Shown: positions 33,783 to 43,659 of the stretch, one piece after another | Position numbering within the stretch: the stretch's first letter is position 1 | Layout of the letters: every line of letters starts with the position of its first letter | From: Deltaproteobacteria bacterium | Lineage (GTDB): Bacteria > Desulfobacterota > Binatia > HRBIN30 > CADEER01 | DNA: 60,707 bases | Assembly (NCBI GenBank): GCA_029262455.1 | Contig: JAJCZJ010000008.1 | Location: 1-60,707 of the forward strand | Direction of reading: 5' to 3' | Program-made: the position numbers and the translations under genes | Notes under the pieces: generated by a model | Databases searched by the model: none | What the model saw: only the letters and a program-made list of their open reading frames with translations | What the model was told of the DNA's origin: nothing

Positions 33783-34372
33783 CCAGATGGTCTCCCCAGC
33801 CGCCGCTCAATGAGTGTGCGTAACGCTTGTCTGGCCCGGTGCAACCTGACCTTTGCGGCGTTTGCTGAGGTGCCTAGCCTATCTGCCATCTGTTGGGTGC
33901 TCAAGCCTTCGATGTCGCGGAGGAGCAAAGGGTAACGGTATTTTTTGGGGAGCTCGGCGATACACTCGCGTACCCGGGCTTGGAGCTCTAGACGAGCGGC
34001 GGCACCTTCACTCGACTCTGTCCAGGCCTCTTGGTGTTCTACAAAAACCCCCGATGCATTGAACGTTGGCAGCAGCTCATCGAAATCTTGTTCCGGCCGG
34101 GCGGCCTTGGAGCGAAGCTTCATGAGTGACGCGTTCACGACGATCCGGTGGAGCCACGTGCCCAGTTGCGAGCGGCCCTCGAATCGGTCGATCGAGCGAA
34201 AGGCTGCCAGGAATGCGTCCTGGAGCGCGTCGTCGGCGTCGGCCTGGTTCGTCAATATCGAGCGGGCGGTGGCCCGCATGCGACCGCCGTGAGTTCGAAC
34301 GAGATCCTCAAAGGCGTCGGCATCTCCCGCCTTGAGCCTCGCTTCGAGACTACGTGTTCCCTCACCGTTCAT
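33779..34372 (-). CDS. ECF RNA polymerase sigma factor
   Basis: A 197-residue sigma-70-family protein. Region 2 is ARSILTNQADADDALQDAFL followed by RFEGRSQLGTWLHRIVVNAS. Region 4 is AELPKKYRYPLLLRDIEGLS followed by MADRLGTSANAAKVRLHRAR. It contains an acidic linker (HQEAWTESSEG). The anti-sigma follows in the same operon. The next gene on the other side (34558) is divergent and could be a target, but no matching -35/-10 pair was confirmed. Confidence 0.92.
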   Translation of the reverse strand: MNGEGTRSLEARLKAGDADAFEDLVRTHGGRMRATARSILTNQADADDALQDAFLAAFRSIDRFEGRSQLGTWLHRIVVNASLMKLRSKAARPEQDFDELLPTFNASGVFVEHQEAWTESSEGAAARLELQARVRECIAELPKKYRYPLLLRDIEGLSTQQMADRLGTSANAAKVRLHRARQALRTLIERRLGRPSG

Positions 34373-34557
34373 GAAAGATGCTCGAGCCCAGAAGTATCAG
34401 TCGTACGCCTTTTCGCAAAGGGCACGAATATCTGGGGCGGCAGTATGGCCGATTTGGCCCCCGGAAGTTTCTTGTAACCGATCGTGTCGCACCTTCATCC
34501 AATCGTTCGTCCACTAACGAAACAGTTTGCGGGAGAAACTCGCAGAAGGAGGAGAAA

Positions 34558-34956
34558 ATGCGATTCATCAGCCAACGAATTCACGGAACCCTCGATTATG
34601 CTGTCGCGCTCGCGTTGATTAGCGTGCCGCTGCTATTGGATTTCGCGGCGGTTTCCACTGCCGCAGCGATCGTCGCCATCGCCGGCGGCATCGGCTTGGT
34701 GGTCTACAGTATGATCACAGACTATTCGGCAGGCGTGCGGGAGCTGATTTCGTTTCGAACACACCTCGTTCTAGACGCCATCGCGGCGAGTGCACTGATT
34801 GCGACTCCGTTCGTCGTCGGATTCGCCGGCGCGCCGCGTGCGTTCTATCTCACCGTCGGTATCGCGGTACTGATCGTTGTTGCAACGACTCGCCTGGAAC
34901 CCGACGAGCAGACGTCGTCCAAAGCGATGCATCAGCCTTCAAAAACTACCGCCTGA
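34558..34956 (+). CDS. Small four-helix membrane protein (SPW-repeat-like)
   Basis: A 132-residue protein behind a strong GAAGGAGGAG site. It shows four hydrophobic helices arranged as two similar halves: IHGTLDYAVALALISVPLLL...VYSMITDYSAG and THLVLDAIAASALIATPFVV...TVGIAVLIVV. This fits SPW-repeat/DUF-type small membrane proteins. It is divergent from the ECF sigma gene, so it may be part of the same stress response. Function unknown. Confidence 0.75.
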   Translation: MRFISQRIHGTLDYAVALALISVPLLLDFAAVSTAAAIVAIAGGIGLVVYSMITDYSAGVRELISFRTHLVLDAIAASALIATPFVVGFAGAPRAFYLTVGIAVLIVVATTRLEPDEQTSSKAMHQPSKTTA

Positions 34957-35239
34957 CCTCGCCTCGAGGTGGTGGGAAGCACCACTGCGTGGATCATCGA
35001 ATGTGCGTGGCTGCCCTCGTTGGACGGGGGCGGCCTCCTCACGTTGTCCGCCGACAGTGATCGGCTTGATGGACGGGCGCATCGGGGAGAATCGGAACTT
35101 CGATACTGAGGCGTTGGCAGAGTTCGCCTCCCATCTTGCCCTTGTTCTGATTTAGCTTCGGTGATGGATCAGCTACAAGTTGTCGCTGTCCATGCCTACA
35201 TTTTCGACCCACTCAGTCGTCACATGCGTGCACCTTCCA

Positions 35240-36868
35240 ATGCGTTTGTGCACTGGAACCGGTCTCGACGGTTTGGCGTTGCGGACTTTGGTCGCGACGC
35301 TCTGTACGCTAGCGCTGCTATGCCGCGTGAGCGGGGCTGCGGAGGTAGAGCAACCTCCGCGCAATCCGTTCCTGGCTGATTCTGTTTACCCGCTCGGTCA
35401 CGGTAATTCTGCGCAACAGGACGCTCTCCCCGTCGTGGGTCCAAGCGATCCTGGAGTTGCGCTCGATGGTTCCGAGATCCAGTACAGCCACGTCGGGCCG
35501 GCTCATTTTGGTGCGAGTACTTCGAGCCCCTACCCCGATGGGCGGCGGGTCTTTTGGAGCAATGGCCTCGATCGTATCGTAAAAGTGGATTTCGATACGT
35601 ACCAGGTCCTGGCGACGCGGTGGGTTGATGGCGCTCGGCGCTGGGTTGAAGAAGATGCCGATGCGTCGATTGCCGCTTTCGACAGGTCGAACGACGGATT
35701 TTTTGCTATCTGGCGCGCATTCGGTGATGCATCGAAGCTGCGCGATCTCTCGAGCGTCTACACGGTTCTCGGCAGCGACAACACCTACTATATCGCCGAC
35801 AAGACGGGTTCGATCACAGCGTACGGCGACGCCGATCCATCCGATCCGTCTTCGCCGATTGTCGAGAAGGCTGTCTTTCGATTTCCTGAGACCGTGACCG
35901 GTCTGGCCGTGGGAATGAACATGACCTTCGACGGCTGGCTGATTGTGCCAACCGAACACGGCTACCTGGTCGCTGTTTCGCGCGACTTGAAAGATCATCG
36001 GGTTGTGCGAATGCTCCATAGCGAAGGGGCTGAGGATAAGGCGACCCGAACTACGGGCTATGGCTGGGTGCGCAACGGCGTGGCGATCGACGACCGCGGC
36101 GGTCTCTATGTGGCTTCGCAAGAGCACATGCACAAAGTGGTGTGGACAGGTGATCAGCTGTCGACCGATCCGGCCGACGGTGCCTGGACGGCGCTCTATT
36201 TGAACGGTTGGGGTCACGGAACCGGCGCGACCCCGACCCTGATGGGCTTTGGTGACGAAGATAGGTTTGTCGTCATCACAGATGGCGAACCCTTGATGAA
36301 CGTCGTGCTTTTTTGGCGCGATGCGATTTCGGAGGACTGGCGGACCCTGGAGGGCGCACCCGATCGGCGCATCGCGGGAATGTTGCCGGCCGACATGGGC
36401 GATCCTGACCTGAAGGAGATCCAGTCCGAGCAGTCTGTGGTTGTGGCTGGCTACGGTGCCCTGGTCGTCAACAACGTGCCTCGCAATGCCCCGTGGTACC
36501 TGCCGTCACGGGCCAGGTCTTTGTTGGTGAGCTATCTGGGCAGCAATCCGCGCTACCAGCCCTATGGCGTGCAGAAGTTCGAATGGGACTCCGCGACCCG
36601 CGCGCTACGCGAGGCGTGGGTCAATCGCGAGGTTAGCTCACCGAGTTGTGTTCCCGTAGTGAGCTATCCCAGCGAGCGCGTCTATCTGATCGGGGCACGC
36701 CACAACCGCTGGACCCTCGAGGCTCTCGAGTGGGATGATGGCCGCTCAGCGTTTCACACCAGCATCGGTGGCCAGCGTTACAATCCCCTCTTTTCGGGCA
36801 CGCTGCTCGACGAGCTGGGGCGTATTCACTACGGCACACCGTGGGGACGTGTCAGGCTTGCTCCTTGA
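35240..36868 (+). CDS. Secreted beta-propeller-like protein of unknown function
   Basis: A 542-residue exported protein; the signal segment TLVATLCTLALLCRVSGAAE precedes the mature start. The body has repeated strand-rich blades with GRRVFWSNGLDRIVKVDFDT, AVGMNMTFDGWLIVPTEHGY, NGVAIDDRGGLYVASQEHMH and DRFVVITDGEPLMNVVLFWR. These resemble a lactonase- or NHL-like propeller. I recognise the fold type, not a function. The N-terminal start is uncertain. The next gene is also a secreted protein. Confidence 0.65.
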   Translation: MRLCTGTGLDGLALRTLVATLCTLALLCRVSGAAEVEQPPRNPFLADSVYPLGHGNSAQQDALPVVGPSDPGVALDGSEIQYSHVGPAHFGASTSSPYPDGRRVFWSNGLDRIVKVDFDTYQVLATRWVDGARRWVEEDADASIAAFDRSNDGFFAIWRAFGDASKLRDLSSVYTVLGSDNTYYIADKTGSITAYGDADPSDPSSPIVEKAVFRFPETVTGLAVGMNMTFDGWLIVPTEHGYLVAVSRDLKDHRVVRMLHSEGAEDKATRTTGYGWVRNGVAIDDRGGLYVASQEHMHKVVWTGDQLSTDPADGAWTALYLNGWGHGTGATPTLMGFGDEDRFVVITDGEPLMNVVLFWRDAISEDWRTLEGAPDRRIAGMLPADMGDPDLKEIQSEQSVVVAGYGALVVNNVPRNAPWYLPSRARSLLVSYLGSNPRYQPYGVQKFEWDSATRALREAWVNREVSSPSCVPVVSYPSERVYLIGARHNRWTLEALEWDDGRSAFHTSIGGQRYNPLFSGTLLDELGRIHYGTPWGRVRLAP

Positions 36869-37009
36869 GCCGTCTCGTTTCCTGCTTGTTTAGGATGATC
36901 TCTATGAGGTAGCGTCAACTGCGGGCCTTGGTGAATCCGTGAGCCATTGAGCTTGAAGGATGAGTGTGTGGGAGGCTGATCTTGGGGAGAACCGCTAGGG
37001 AGGTTGATG

Positions 37010-37975
37010 ATGAAGCTTGTGCTACTTTTCTCTGCGACGGTGATATTGGTCTTTTCAACTCGGTGTCATGCGGTGGATGTCCTAATTCCAGGTCGGGTGA
37101 GTGTCATCAGGCCTGGTAAGCTCGCAAAGTTCGTTTCGAAGAGCGCAGTTGAAGTGTCGCTGCCAGCCCCAGGGTCAACGGAAGATCCGACAATCGGTGG
37201 TGCCTCTCTGCGATTCCTCGATGTTTTCATGAATGCCGAAGTCGCATTTGATCTACACCAATCGGGTTGGCGAGGATTGGGTCAACCGCCCGGGTCGAAG
37301 GGCTACCTGTACCGGGGTCGGAACGATATCGAGGATTCCGACCCAAAGGGCACTTGCAGGGTGGTCGTTCTCAAAGGCCGGTCGATCAAGGCAGTGTGCA
37401 GAGGTGAGTTGGTGGCGTTGGTCACACCGTTGCTCGGGAGCGAAGGGGTTACGATCGGAATCCCGGCCGGTACCGCATCGCGCCGCTATTGTGCTGACTT
37501 CGGGGGCGAGGACTTGAGGAATGATGCAACCGTTCTCAAGCGCAAGAACGCACCAGTGCCCATCGAGTGTGTTGAGCTGGTGGGGCCGTGTATTAATCAG
37601 CCGTCAACCGGTCCCTTCCGCACTTGTGGCAATACGGCACCCGCTTGTCATGGTACCTGTCCGTTGGGACAATCGTGCTGGACGCGGGCGAACGGAAATG
37701 ACTGCGAATGTAAGCCAGATGTACCGACCTCTTGTGGGGACACTGGCACGGTCGCCGGTGAGGACACTTGCGGCGGCGCTTGCCCGGCCGGCGAGTCGTG
37801 TGCGTTGATCGACGTTATGATCGTTCCGCCGCTGATTCCTGTAACTTGCGCTTGCATGCCGGCAGCTACGACTGTTTGTACGGAGTTCTGGGCGGCAGGA
37901 GTTGGAGAGTGTCCGCAAGGCTTGTGTTGCGAACCGCGCGACTTGATCGTCGGGGAGATCTTTACCTGTCAGTAA
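37010..37975 (+). CDS. Secreted Cys-rich protein of a lineage-specific family
   Basis: A 321-residue protein. AGGGAGG ends six bases before the third possible start (37010), which gives a clean signal peptide ending near RCHAVDV. The N-terminal domain VLIPGRVSVIRPGKLAKFVS, with later GWRGLGQPPGSKGYLYRG, CRVVVLKGRSIKAVCRGE and RYCADFGGEDLRNDATVLKR, is a pattern I associate with secreted proteins of uncultured Binatota-like bacteria. The C-terminal 110 residues hold cysteine-rich repeats (CHGTCPLGQSC, CGGACPAGESC, CPQGLCC). Likely an extracellular binding protein; no enzyme motif seen. Confidence 0.7.
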   Translation: MKLVLLFSATVILVFSTRCHAVDVLIPGRVSVIRPGKLAKFVSKSAVEVSLPAPGSTEDPTIGGASLRFLDVFMNAEVAFDLHQSGWRGLGQPPGSKGYLYRGRNDIEDSDPKGTCRVVVLKGRSIKAVCRGELVALVTPLLGSEGVTIGIPAGTASRRYCADFGGEDLRNDATVLKRKNAPVPIECVELVGPCINQPSTGPFRTCGNTAPACHGTCPLGQSCWTRANGNDCECKPDVPTSCGDTGTVAGEDTCGGACPAGESCALIDVMIVPPLIPVTCACMPAATTVCTEFWAAGVGECPQGLCCEPRDLIVGEIFTCQ

Positions 37976-38039
37976 GCGGCGCTTCCTAGGCAAGGCATCG
38001 AGATCTCTGCCCCTCAGCCTTTGCCATGTGCTCACCGCA

Positions 38040-38073
38040 AATCACGAACCACCAGTCTCGAATCACGAGCCAC
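38040..38073. repeat. Pair of 13-bp direct repeats
   Basis: AATCACGAACCAC (38040-38052) and AATCACGAGCCAC (38061-38073) lie 8 bases apart in the gap between two convergent genes. One base differs. No function is evident. Confidence 0.7.
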
Positions 38074-38083
38074 AAATTGTCGC

Positions 38084-38881
38084 TCACCGCGTCGTTTCTG
38101 CCATCGCCGAGAAGCGGGTGAGTAGTTCCTCGACGCCCTGTGGCATGTCGATCTCGGCTGGGTTGTAGCGCGGGTTCCAGGTTTTCAGGTAGCGGCGTAT
38201 CGCTGTTCGCTGCATCGGTCGGTGCACCCTCACGAGCGGTCGACCGAGTGCGTTCGCCATGCACTTGGCGAACCGACCAATGTAAGAGAGATAATGATAC
38301 TGCGACCAGGAGCCAATGAAGATGCGGTACGGGTAAGAGCCGACCAACTCTTCGAATACGTTGAAGGCGACTGTGCGATGCTCGATCTCCTCGGCCATAT
38401 GCCAAGCCCATAGCTCGCCGCCAGGCGGGGTCGAGCCTGGGTCGAAAAGTCCATGCTCGGCCATCGCCAGAGCTCCGGCGCAGGTCATTGCTTCAAAGCC
38501 TTCGGCGTACGTGACGTTGAATCGCAGCGACTTTTCGCGCGTGAAGCGTTGGTAGTCGGCTTCGAGAGCCTCCTCGATACTGACAAGCTCAGCGGCAGTA
38601 GTGTCGTCGAAGTAGTCGCGGATCTTTACGTTGAATTCAGCGTGGTTGCGGTAGTGGTGCCCCTCTTGCTGGCTGAAGTGTCGGACGTCGGCGGCCAGCT
38701 CGGGATTGGTGATGCTCTTCAATGCGACCTTCATGGTCCGAATGAGATAGGGTTCGAGATACGGCATCGTCATCGACAACCCGAGCGCGGGCAGAACCTC
38801 GCCGAGATCCTCGTCCGACATATCGAGGTCAATGGGGTCGGCGAAGTCGAACCGAAGTTTGCGGACGGTGATGTCGGCCAT
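38084..38881 (-). CDS. Predicted metal-dependent hydrolase (PF10118 family)
   Basis: A 265-residue helical protein with conserved His/Glu clusters spaced like a di-iron four-helix bundle. They include RHFSQQEGHHYRNHAEFNVK, AGALAMAEHGLF and WAWHMAEEIEHRTVAFNVFE. These fit PF10118, described as metal-dependent hydrolases but perhaps ferritin-like oxygenases. Length is normal. It is next to a lipase gene on the same strand, which suggests a lipid-related substrate. Confidence 0.8.
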   Translation of the reverse strand: MADITVRKLRFDFADPIDLDMSDEDLGEVLPALGLSMTMPYLEPYLIRTMKVALKSITNPELAADVRHFSQQEGHHYRNHAEFNVKIRDYFDDTTAAELVSIEEALEADYQRFTREKSLRFNVTYAEGFEAMTCAGALAMAEHGLFDPGSTPPGGELWAWHMAEEIEHRTVAFNVFEELVGSYPYRIFIGSWSQYHYLSYIGRFAKCMANALGRPLVRVHRPMQRTAIRRYLKTWNPRYNPAEIDMPQGVEELLTRFSAMAETTR

Positions 38882-38988
38882 GGGGGTCCTCCGTGCGGTG
38901 CTCCGTTTTCCTTGTCCCGAAGACTAGCCTTGCCTGGGCCGCCTTGCCAACGCGAATCGAGGGAAGGGCGGCGATCGCCAGTTGGATT

Positions 38989-39798
38989 CTACGGTTCGAT
39001 GGCGCGATCGAGGAATGATACGACCGCCGCGAGAACATCTTCGCGGTTGGTTTCGTTGAAGAGCTCGTGGCGAGCCTCGGGGTAGATGATCGATTCGAGC
39101 CGTTCGCCACGGATCAGCTCGATGGCTTTTCGGGTTCGTTCCAAAGGGGTCAATTGGTCTGCTTCGCCGTGAATCCAGAGAGTTGGGATTGCCGCCAAGG
39201 TCGGTCCGGTCGCTACGTCGTTGATCGCCGACAAGAGCGCTTCGATCGTGGCTCGCTTGAAAGGCCCGTGCCAGACGAGGGGGTCTGCTTCATAAGCGCG
39301 GCCGACCTCGGGGTCGCGAGAAAGCACGGCGGGATCGATTGGGACTTCGGGGATTCGCTCCAACTCGAGCGATTGCGCGAGCGATGGGTCGGCGCCCAAG
39401 GCTGGAGCGGACAGGACTAGAGCGTTGAGATCGGTGCCGTGGACTTGTGTGTAACGACTTGCGACGAGTCCACCCAGAGAATGCCCGATCAGGATCAACG
39501 GGAGGTTCGGATGCCGGGATCGGGCTATCTGTGCTGCGGAGTATAGGTCGGTGACCAAGTCGTCGAATCGTTTGATCAGAACCCGCTCGCCCTCGGATTG
39601 TCCGTGACCCAAGTGATCCGGTGCGTAGACCGCTGCGCCGTGGTCGAGAAGCTTATCGGCAACGTGTTGGTAGCGTCCGGCATGCTCGCCGTAACCGTGC
39701 GCGATGAGCGTCACGTAGCGTGGCGTGGCTCGTTGCCAGACGTGAAGTGCGATTCTGCCGATGCAGCCATCGAATTCGGTTCGTTCGGGAGCTGACAT
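38989..39798 (-). CDS. Monoacylglycerol lipase-like alpha/beta-hydrolase
   Basis: A 269-residue hydrolase. Diagnostic segments are VTLIAHGYGEHAGRYQHVAD, YAPDHLGHGQSEG (oxyanion and HGHS-type loop) and GHSLGGLVASRY (nucleophile Ser). The likely acid is in LWIHGEADQLTP and the catalytic His in YPEARHELFNE. No signal peptide, so it is cytoplasmic. The likely substrates are monoacylglycerols or lysophospholipids. Confidence 0.87.
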   Translation of the reverse strand: MSAPERTEFDGCIGRIALHVWQRATPRYVTLIAHGYGEHAGRYQHVADKLLDHGAAVYAPDHLGHGQSEGERVLIKRFDDLVTDLYSAAQIARSRHPNLPLILIGHSLGGLVASRYTQVHGTDLNALVLSAPALGADPSLAQSLELERIPEVPIDPAVLSRDPEVGRAYEADPLVWHGPFKRATIEALLSAINDVATGPTLAAIPTLWIHGEADQLTPLERTRKAIELIRGERLESIIYPEARHELFNETNREDVLAAVVSFLDRAIEP

Positions 39799-40045
39799 TT
39801 GATGCCCTTTCGTTGAGCCGTACGGGAACTCCTAGCCTGGGAAACTTGGAAGATTGAAGGAAGCGCCCGCAGATTCAAGCATTCCAGTTCCGTTGAGCCT
39901 TCTGCCAGATTCCAAGATTCACACAGTGTCGATTCTGCACAAACTCCGAATACACCTCGGTAGCCTTTTGTCACAACGGTTTTCGACAGGAAGCACTTCC
40001 AGTTCATGAATAATCGGGCTAGCTACCCTCGGAATGCGCTGCGCA

Positions 40046-40855
40046 TCAAGCGGTCCGCAATACGCCTTCCTGGGCCACGCTGGCGATACGCTTGCCGGCA
40101 CGGTTGTGGATGGCGCCGAGAACAAGGCCGCGGCCGGCTGCTGCGGCTGGACTGTTCATCGTGTAGAGGTGCCAATCGTCGAATTGGACAGGCGCGTGGA
40201 ACCATATCGTGTGGTCGAGGCTGGCGGCGGCGAGCAGTCCGTGGTCGGCGTGGGGCCGCCAAGCGGTATCGAGTAGGGATCGGTCGCTAGCGTAGATCAT
40301 CATCGACTGATGCAGTGCTGGATCGTCGGGGATCGTACCGTTTGCGCGTAGCCAGACACGCTGCTGCGCGGGCCTTGGGGTCTGGTCCGTGATTGGATCA
40401 CACATGCGAACGTCAATGGGTAGGTCACGCCATTGTTCGCGACCGCGTAGCTCGTCGCGATTCGGACAGGTTTCTGGGTCTGGAGCGTCCGGCGCCTGGT
40501 CTTGATGTTCGACACCTGACTCGGCGGCGGCGAAGCTCGCCTGACATTGAAACACGAGTTCGTCGTCCTGATATGCGCTCACCAGGCGTGCGTGAAAGTT
40601 GCGACCGTTTTTGATTCGCTGCACGTCGTATCGAATATCGACATCGGCGCGTCCTGGGCGCAGGAACAACGCGTGCAGCGCGTGGAGCGGTTTACCGGTG
40701 ACAGTGCGCGACGCTGCGGTGGCGGCTTGCGCTGCGACCATCCCGCCGAACAATCGATCGCCGACGGTCGCGCTGCCTGCGCCGGCGCCGCCGATGAAGA
40801 CATCGTCTCCGGATGCTGTGAGCTGGAGGCGGTTGATGAGACGTTCGATCAACAT
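40046..40855 (-). CDS. Acyl-CoA thioesterase II (TesB-like)
   Basis: A 269-residue double-hotdog thioesterase. The N-terminal hotdog has RLFGGMVAAQAATAAS and HALHALFLRPG; the C-terminal one has LLAAASLDHTIWFHAPVQFD and a final GAIHNRAGKRIASVAQEG. The Asp in SLDHTIWFH and the downstream Gln match the TesB catalytic positions. It releases free fatty acid from acyl-CoA. Two bases of lipid metabolism, a lipase and a monooxygenase, lie on either side. Confidence 0.87.
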   Translation of the reverse strand: MLIERLINRLQLTASGDDVFIGGAGAGSATVGDRLFGGMVAAQAATAASRTVTGKPLHALHALFLRPGRADVDIRYDVQRIKNGRNFHARLVSAYQDDELVFQCQASFAAAESGVEHQDQAPDAPDPETCPNRDELRGREQWRDLPIDVRMCDPITDQTPRPAQQRVWLRANGTIPDDPALHQSMMIYASDRSLLDTAWRPHADHGLLAAASLDHTIWFHAPVQFDDWHLYTMNSPAAAAGRGLVLGAIHNRAGKRIASVAQEGVLRTA

Positions 40856-40955
40856 GGGCAGAGGCTCGTCTTCTGTAGCGGCGATCGCAAGGCCCCTAGT
40901 GGGCCGGGCGTCGACGGCCGGAGCCCGGGGGGAAACGGGCGGAGCAGGCGAGATG

Positions 40956-42632
40956 TTAGGGCGCAGAGAAGATCACTTTCATGGCGCGCGTCAGTTCGGC
41001 GGCACAGTCCTCGGCGATACGCGAACTTCGCCATGCGACGTGTTGGTCGGGTCGTACCAGTAGTGCGCCGTCTGCTTGGATACCCGAGGTGGCAAGCCAC
41101 GCCGGGAGGTCTTTCACTTCTCCGGGGCGAACCTGCCTGCCTTCGACCGGAACGCTCTTTATATGCGACAGCGCGGCTAGCCACTCGGCGCCTTCGGGCC
41201 CGGCGATCATGAGGAAATGATCGAGCGGCACCCAGTCGAGGACGGATCGGCGCAGGCCGTGCGCTAGCCAGGCGTGCGGTAAGCGAGCGCCAGGCCGTCC
41301 GGTGGGCGTGAAGGTACGGGAGTCGATGGTGGGCGGAGGTGAGTTGTCTTTGACCAGCGCGCCGTCCTGATAGACGAAGCCGAGCTGGAGTCCGACCATG
41401 TCGAAGTGGTCGATTTGGTTTTCGATTGCGCGCTCGACTTGCTTCCGGCCGGCGGGGTCGGCCAAGACCTTCTCCATGTTGGAGCGGGATTGGGCGACGT
41501 CGTCACCCAATCCGAGGGCCATCGGGATTTCGATGAGTTTCAGTGCGTTGGACAGACTCTGGTCAGCGTTGCTTTGTGCGACGGGGCGTCTTTCCGACTC
41601 AAACGTGTCGAGGAGAGAAGTGGGCGCCCAGCCCCGCTCGACGGCGGCGATCTTCCACGCCAGATTGTGGACGTCTTGAACACCGCTGTTGAGTCCCAAG
41701 CCGCCGGTTGGTGGGAAGCGGTGTGCGGCGTCACCGACGAGGAAGATTCGCCCGTCGCGGTAGTGTTCCGCAACCTGCGCAGTCATCAGCCAGGTCCCAG
41801 CCGAGACGACTTGGAACTCTAGGTTTGGGTTTTGAAGTGCGGCGCGAACGATCTGCTCGCACCGGTCCGTGCTGTAGTCGTCCAGAGTCTCGTCCGACTC
41901 CAGGGTGTGCATGTATACGGCCTCTTTGTCGAGGTCGTGCAGGACGAAGGCACCGCCACCTTCCGGATCGCAGATGAAGTGAAGAATACCTGGCGGGTCG
42001 CCGGCGACGGAGCGGAAGTTGCCCTCGAGGTGGATCATGAGAAAACTCTGCAAGCGCTCGGGCCCGCGCAGGCCGATGTCGAGCGACTTGCGGACGCGAC
42101 TACCCGCGCCGTCAGCGGCGATCAGGTAGCGGCTGGTGATTTCGTGAACCGTGTCATCTCCGAGATCCCGAACCTTTGAAGTAACGCGATCGTCGTGCTG
42201 TTTGGCCGACTCCCATTGGTGTTGCCATCGAATCGAATCAGCGCCGTCCTGATTGAGTTCATCGAGGAGCAGAGGTTCGAATCGATTCTGCGAGATGTTG
42301 CGCAATGGTGTCGGGGTTACGGCAAGCTGATCGTCCCCCTGCTGTTCGTATGGAAGGCTCCCGAGGGGTTCCCCGCCGAGCTTGGTGGCCCAGTAGACGC
42401 GTCCGGTGTCGGCTGGATCATTGGCGATGGCGGCAATCTTCTCACTGTCGATGCCCAGCGAGCGGCAAATTTCGAGTGTCCGCGCGTTCACTACGTGCGC
42501 CGCCGGCGCGCGTTGCGGCGAGGCGCGCCGTTCGACGATCCGCACCGAAAGGCCGAGCCTGGTCAGGAGTAGGGCTGCCATCATCCCCGAAGGGCCGGCG
42601 CCGACGATCAGGACATCGATTTCATTTGGCAT
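40956..42632 (-). CDS. FAD-dependent aromatic monooxygenase (PheA/TfdB type)
   Basis: A 558-residue flavoprotein hydroxylase. The N-terminal dinucleotide fold has VLIVGAGPSGMMAALLLTRL and the VERR acidic end. The second conserved DG motif is LIAADGAGSRVRKSLDIG. The FAD-ribityl motif is VGDAAHRFPPTGGLGLNSGV followed by DVHNLAWKIAAV. A thioredoxin-like C-terminal domain covers the last 160 residues. It likely hydroxylates a phenol or a polycyclic or steroid ring, with NAD(P)H. Confidence 0.88.
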   Translation of the reverse strand: MPNEIDVLIVGAGPSGMMAALLLTRLGLSVRIVERRASPQRAPAAHVVNARTLEICRSLGIDSEKIAAIANDPADTGRVYWATKLGGEPLGSLPYEQQGDDQLAVTPTPLRNISQNRFEPLLLDELNQDGADSIRWQHQWESAKQHDDRVTSKVRDLGDDTVHEITSRYLIAADGAGSRVRKSLDIGLRGPERLQSFLMIHLEGNFRSVAGDPPGILHFICDPEGGGAFVLHDLDKEAVYMHTLESDETLDDYSTDRCEQIVRAALQNPNLEFQVVSAGTWLMTAQVAEHYRDGRIFLVGDAAHRFPPTGGLGLNSGVQDVHNLAWKIAAVERGWAPTSLLDTFESERRPVAQSNADQSLSNALKLIEIPMALGLGDDVAQSRSNMEKVLADPAGRKQVERAIENQIDHFDMVGLQLGFVYQDGALVKDNSPPPTIDSRTFTPTGRPGARLPHAWLAHGLRRSVLDWVPLDHFLMIAGPEGAEWLAALSHIKSVPVEGRQVRPGEVKDLPAWLATSGIQADGALLVRPDQHVAWRSSRIAEDCAAELTRAMKVIFSAP

Positions 42633-42820
42633 TGTCAGAGTTCGATTTCACTCGGTTTCGAGAAGGCAGAGACTACGCGGTGGCGCGGATCCGGTCCACC
42701 GTAACCCTTTCGTTTTCGGCTAGATCGGCTGCGAGGTTGTCACAACTGGGGCAGCTGTGTTTTCTGGAGAGACGGAGGGAATCGAATGCTGCGAGCAACT
42801 TTCTTGGCCTGGCGTTGAGC

Positions 42821-43531
42821 ATGCTCTTGCTACGTGAATGTCACGAAGTACTTGGGTTCAATGAGGATGACTTCGAAGCAGTCGTTCGCGACGAGTGGTT
42901 ACCGGCGTTGGCAAAAGATGAGGGAGCGAGGCTGCTCTACTATCTTCACTTGGCGCACGGCAGTGGGGAATCGTACCGAGTCGTCACGTACACGCTTTGC
43001 CGGGATGGCGGCGCGTTGGGGCGGCTTGTCGAACGGGTGGACCGTGGCGATCTCAAATCTTTGTCGGAAATGCTCGACGGATTTCGGCACAACGTCGAAG
43101 GCAGCACTTATGTTCCGTTGCCGTGGTCCCCGGCTGGGCAGATCTCACTCGACGAGGTGCCAACCGAGCCGGGCGAACACGACCTGTCGCTGTTCATGGA
43201 GGACACGGTCTGGCCGTACGAAGGGAAGCTCGAGGAATACGTGCGTCGGGCGGGCGAACACTACGCGGTGGAGTTCGATCAAAAGTCGTCAGGCCGCCCG
43301 CAGCTGCTGGAGATTCAGGCCGCCTACAGGACGGCCTTTGGAGGAGCGCGACGGCGCGAGGTGATCCTCTGGCAGAAAGTGGTCAATCCAAAGGGGATGG
43401 TGGGATTGTTGACGCGAGAAATTCCGAGGGAATACAAGACGTCCGGGCGTTGGATGCTCGACGCGCTCGAAATTCGCGACCAGTGGTGCAGTCGTCTGCT
43501 GCGAACTTCTAGCTGGTCACCTCAGTATTGA
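42821..43531 (+). CDS. Conserved hypothetical, two similar halves
   Basis: A 236-residue protein starting near the first internal ATG after the divergent monooxygenase. It has LLRECHEVLGFNEDDFEAVV, RLLYYLHLAHGSGESYRVVT and, in the second half, DLSLFMEDTVWPYEGKLEEY and EVILWQKVVNPKGMVGLLTR. The layout looks like two ferredoxin-like (dimeric alpha-beta barrel or NIPSNAP-type) units. It probably accompanies the divergent monooxygenase, but no function is assigned. Confidence 0.6.
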   Translation: MLLLRECHEVLGFNEDDFEAVVRDEWLPALAKDEGARLLYYLHLAHGSGESYRVVTYTLCRDGGALGRLVERVDRGDLKSLSEMLDGFRHNVEGSTYVPLPWSPAGQISLDEVPTEPGEHDLSLFMEDTVWPYEGKLEEYVRRAGEHYAVEFDQKSSGRPQLLEIQAAYRTAFGGARRREVILWQKVVNPKGMVGLLTREIPREYKTSGRWMLDALEIRDQWCSRLLRTSSWSPQY

Positions 43532-43659
43532 TGATGGTGATTCCCATACAGGCACGCGACGTTTGAACGTGAATTCGGCATGTTTGCCCGATTTTGCTTG
43601 CCGGGGTGAGGTGGTCGCTACTAGCGTGGCGGGATTGCTTGTACAGGCGGGGGGTTCAA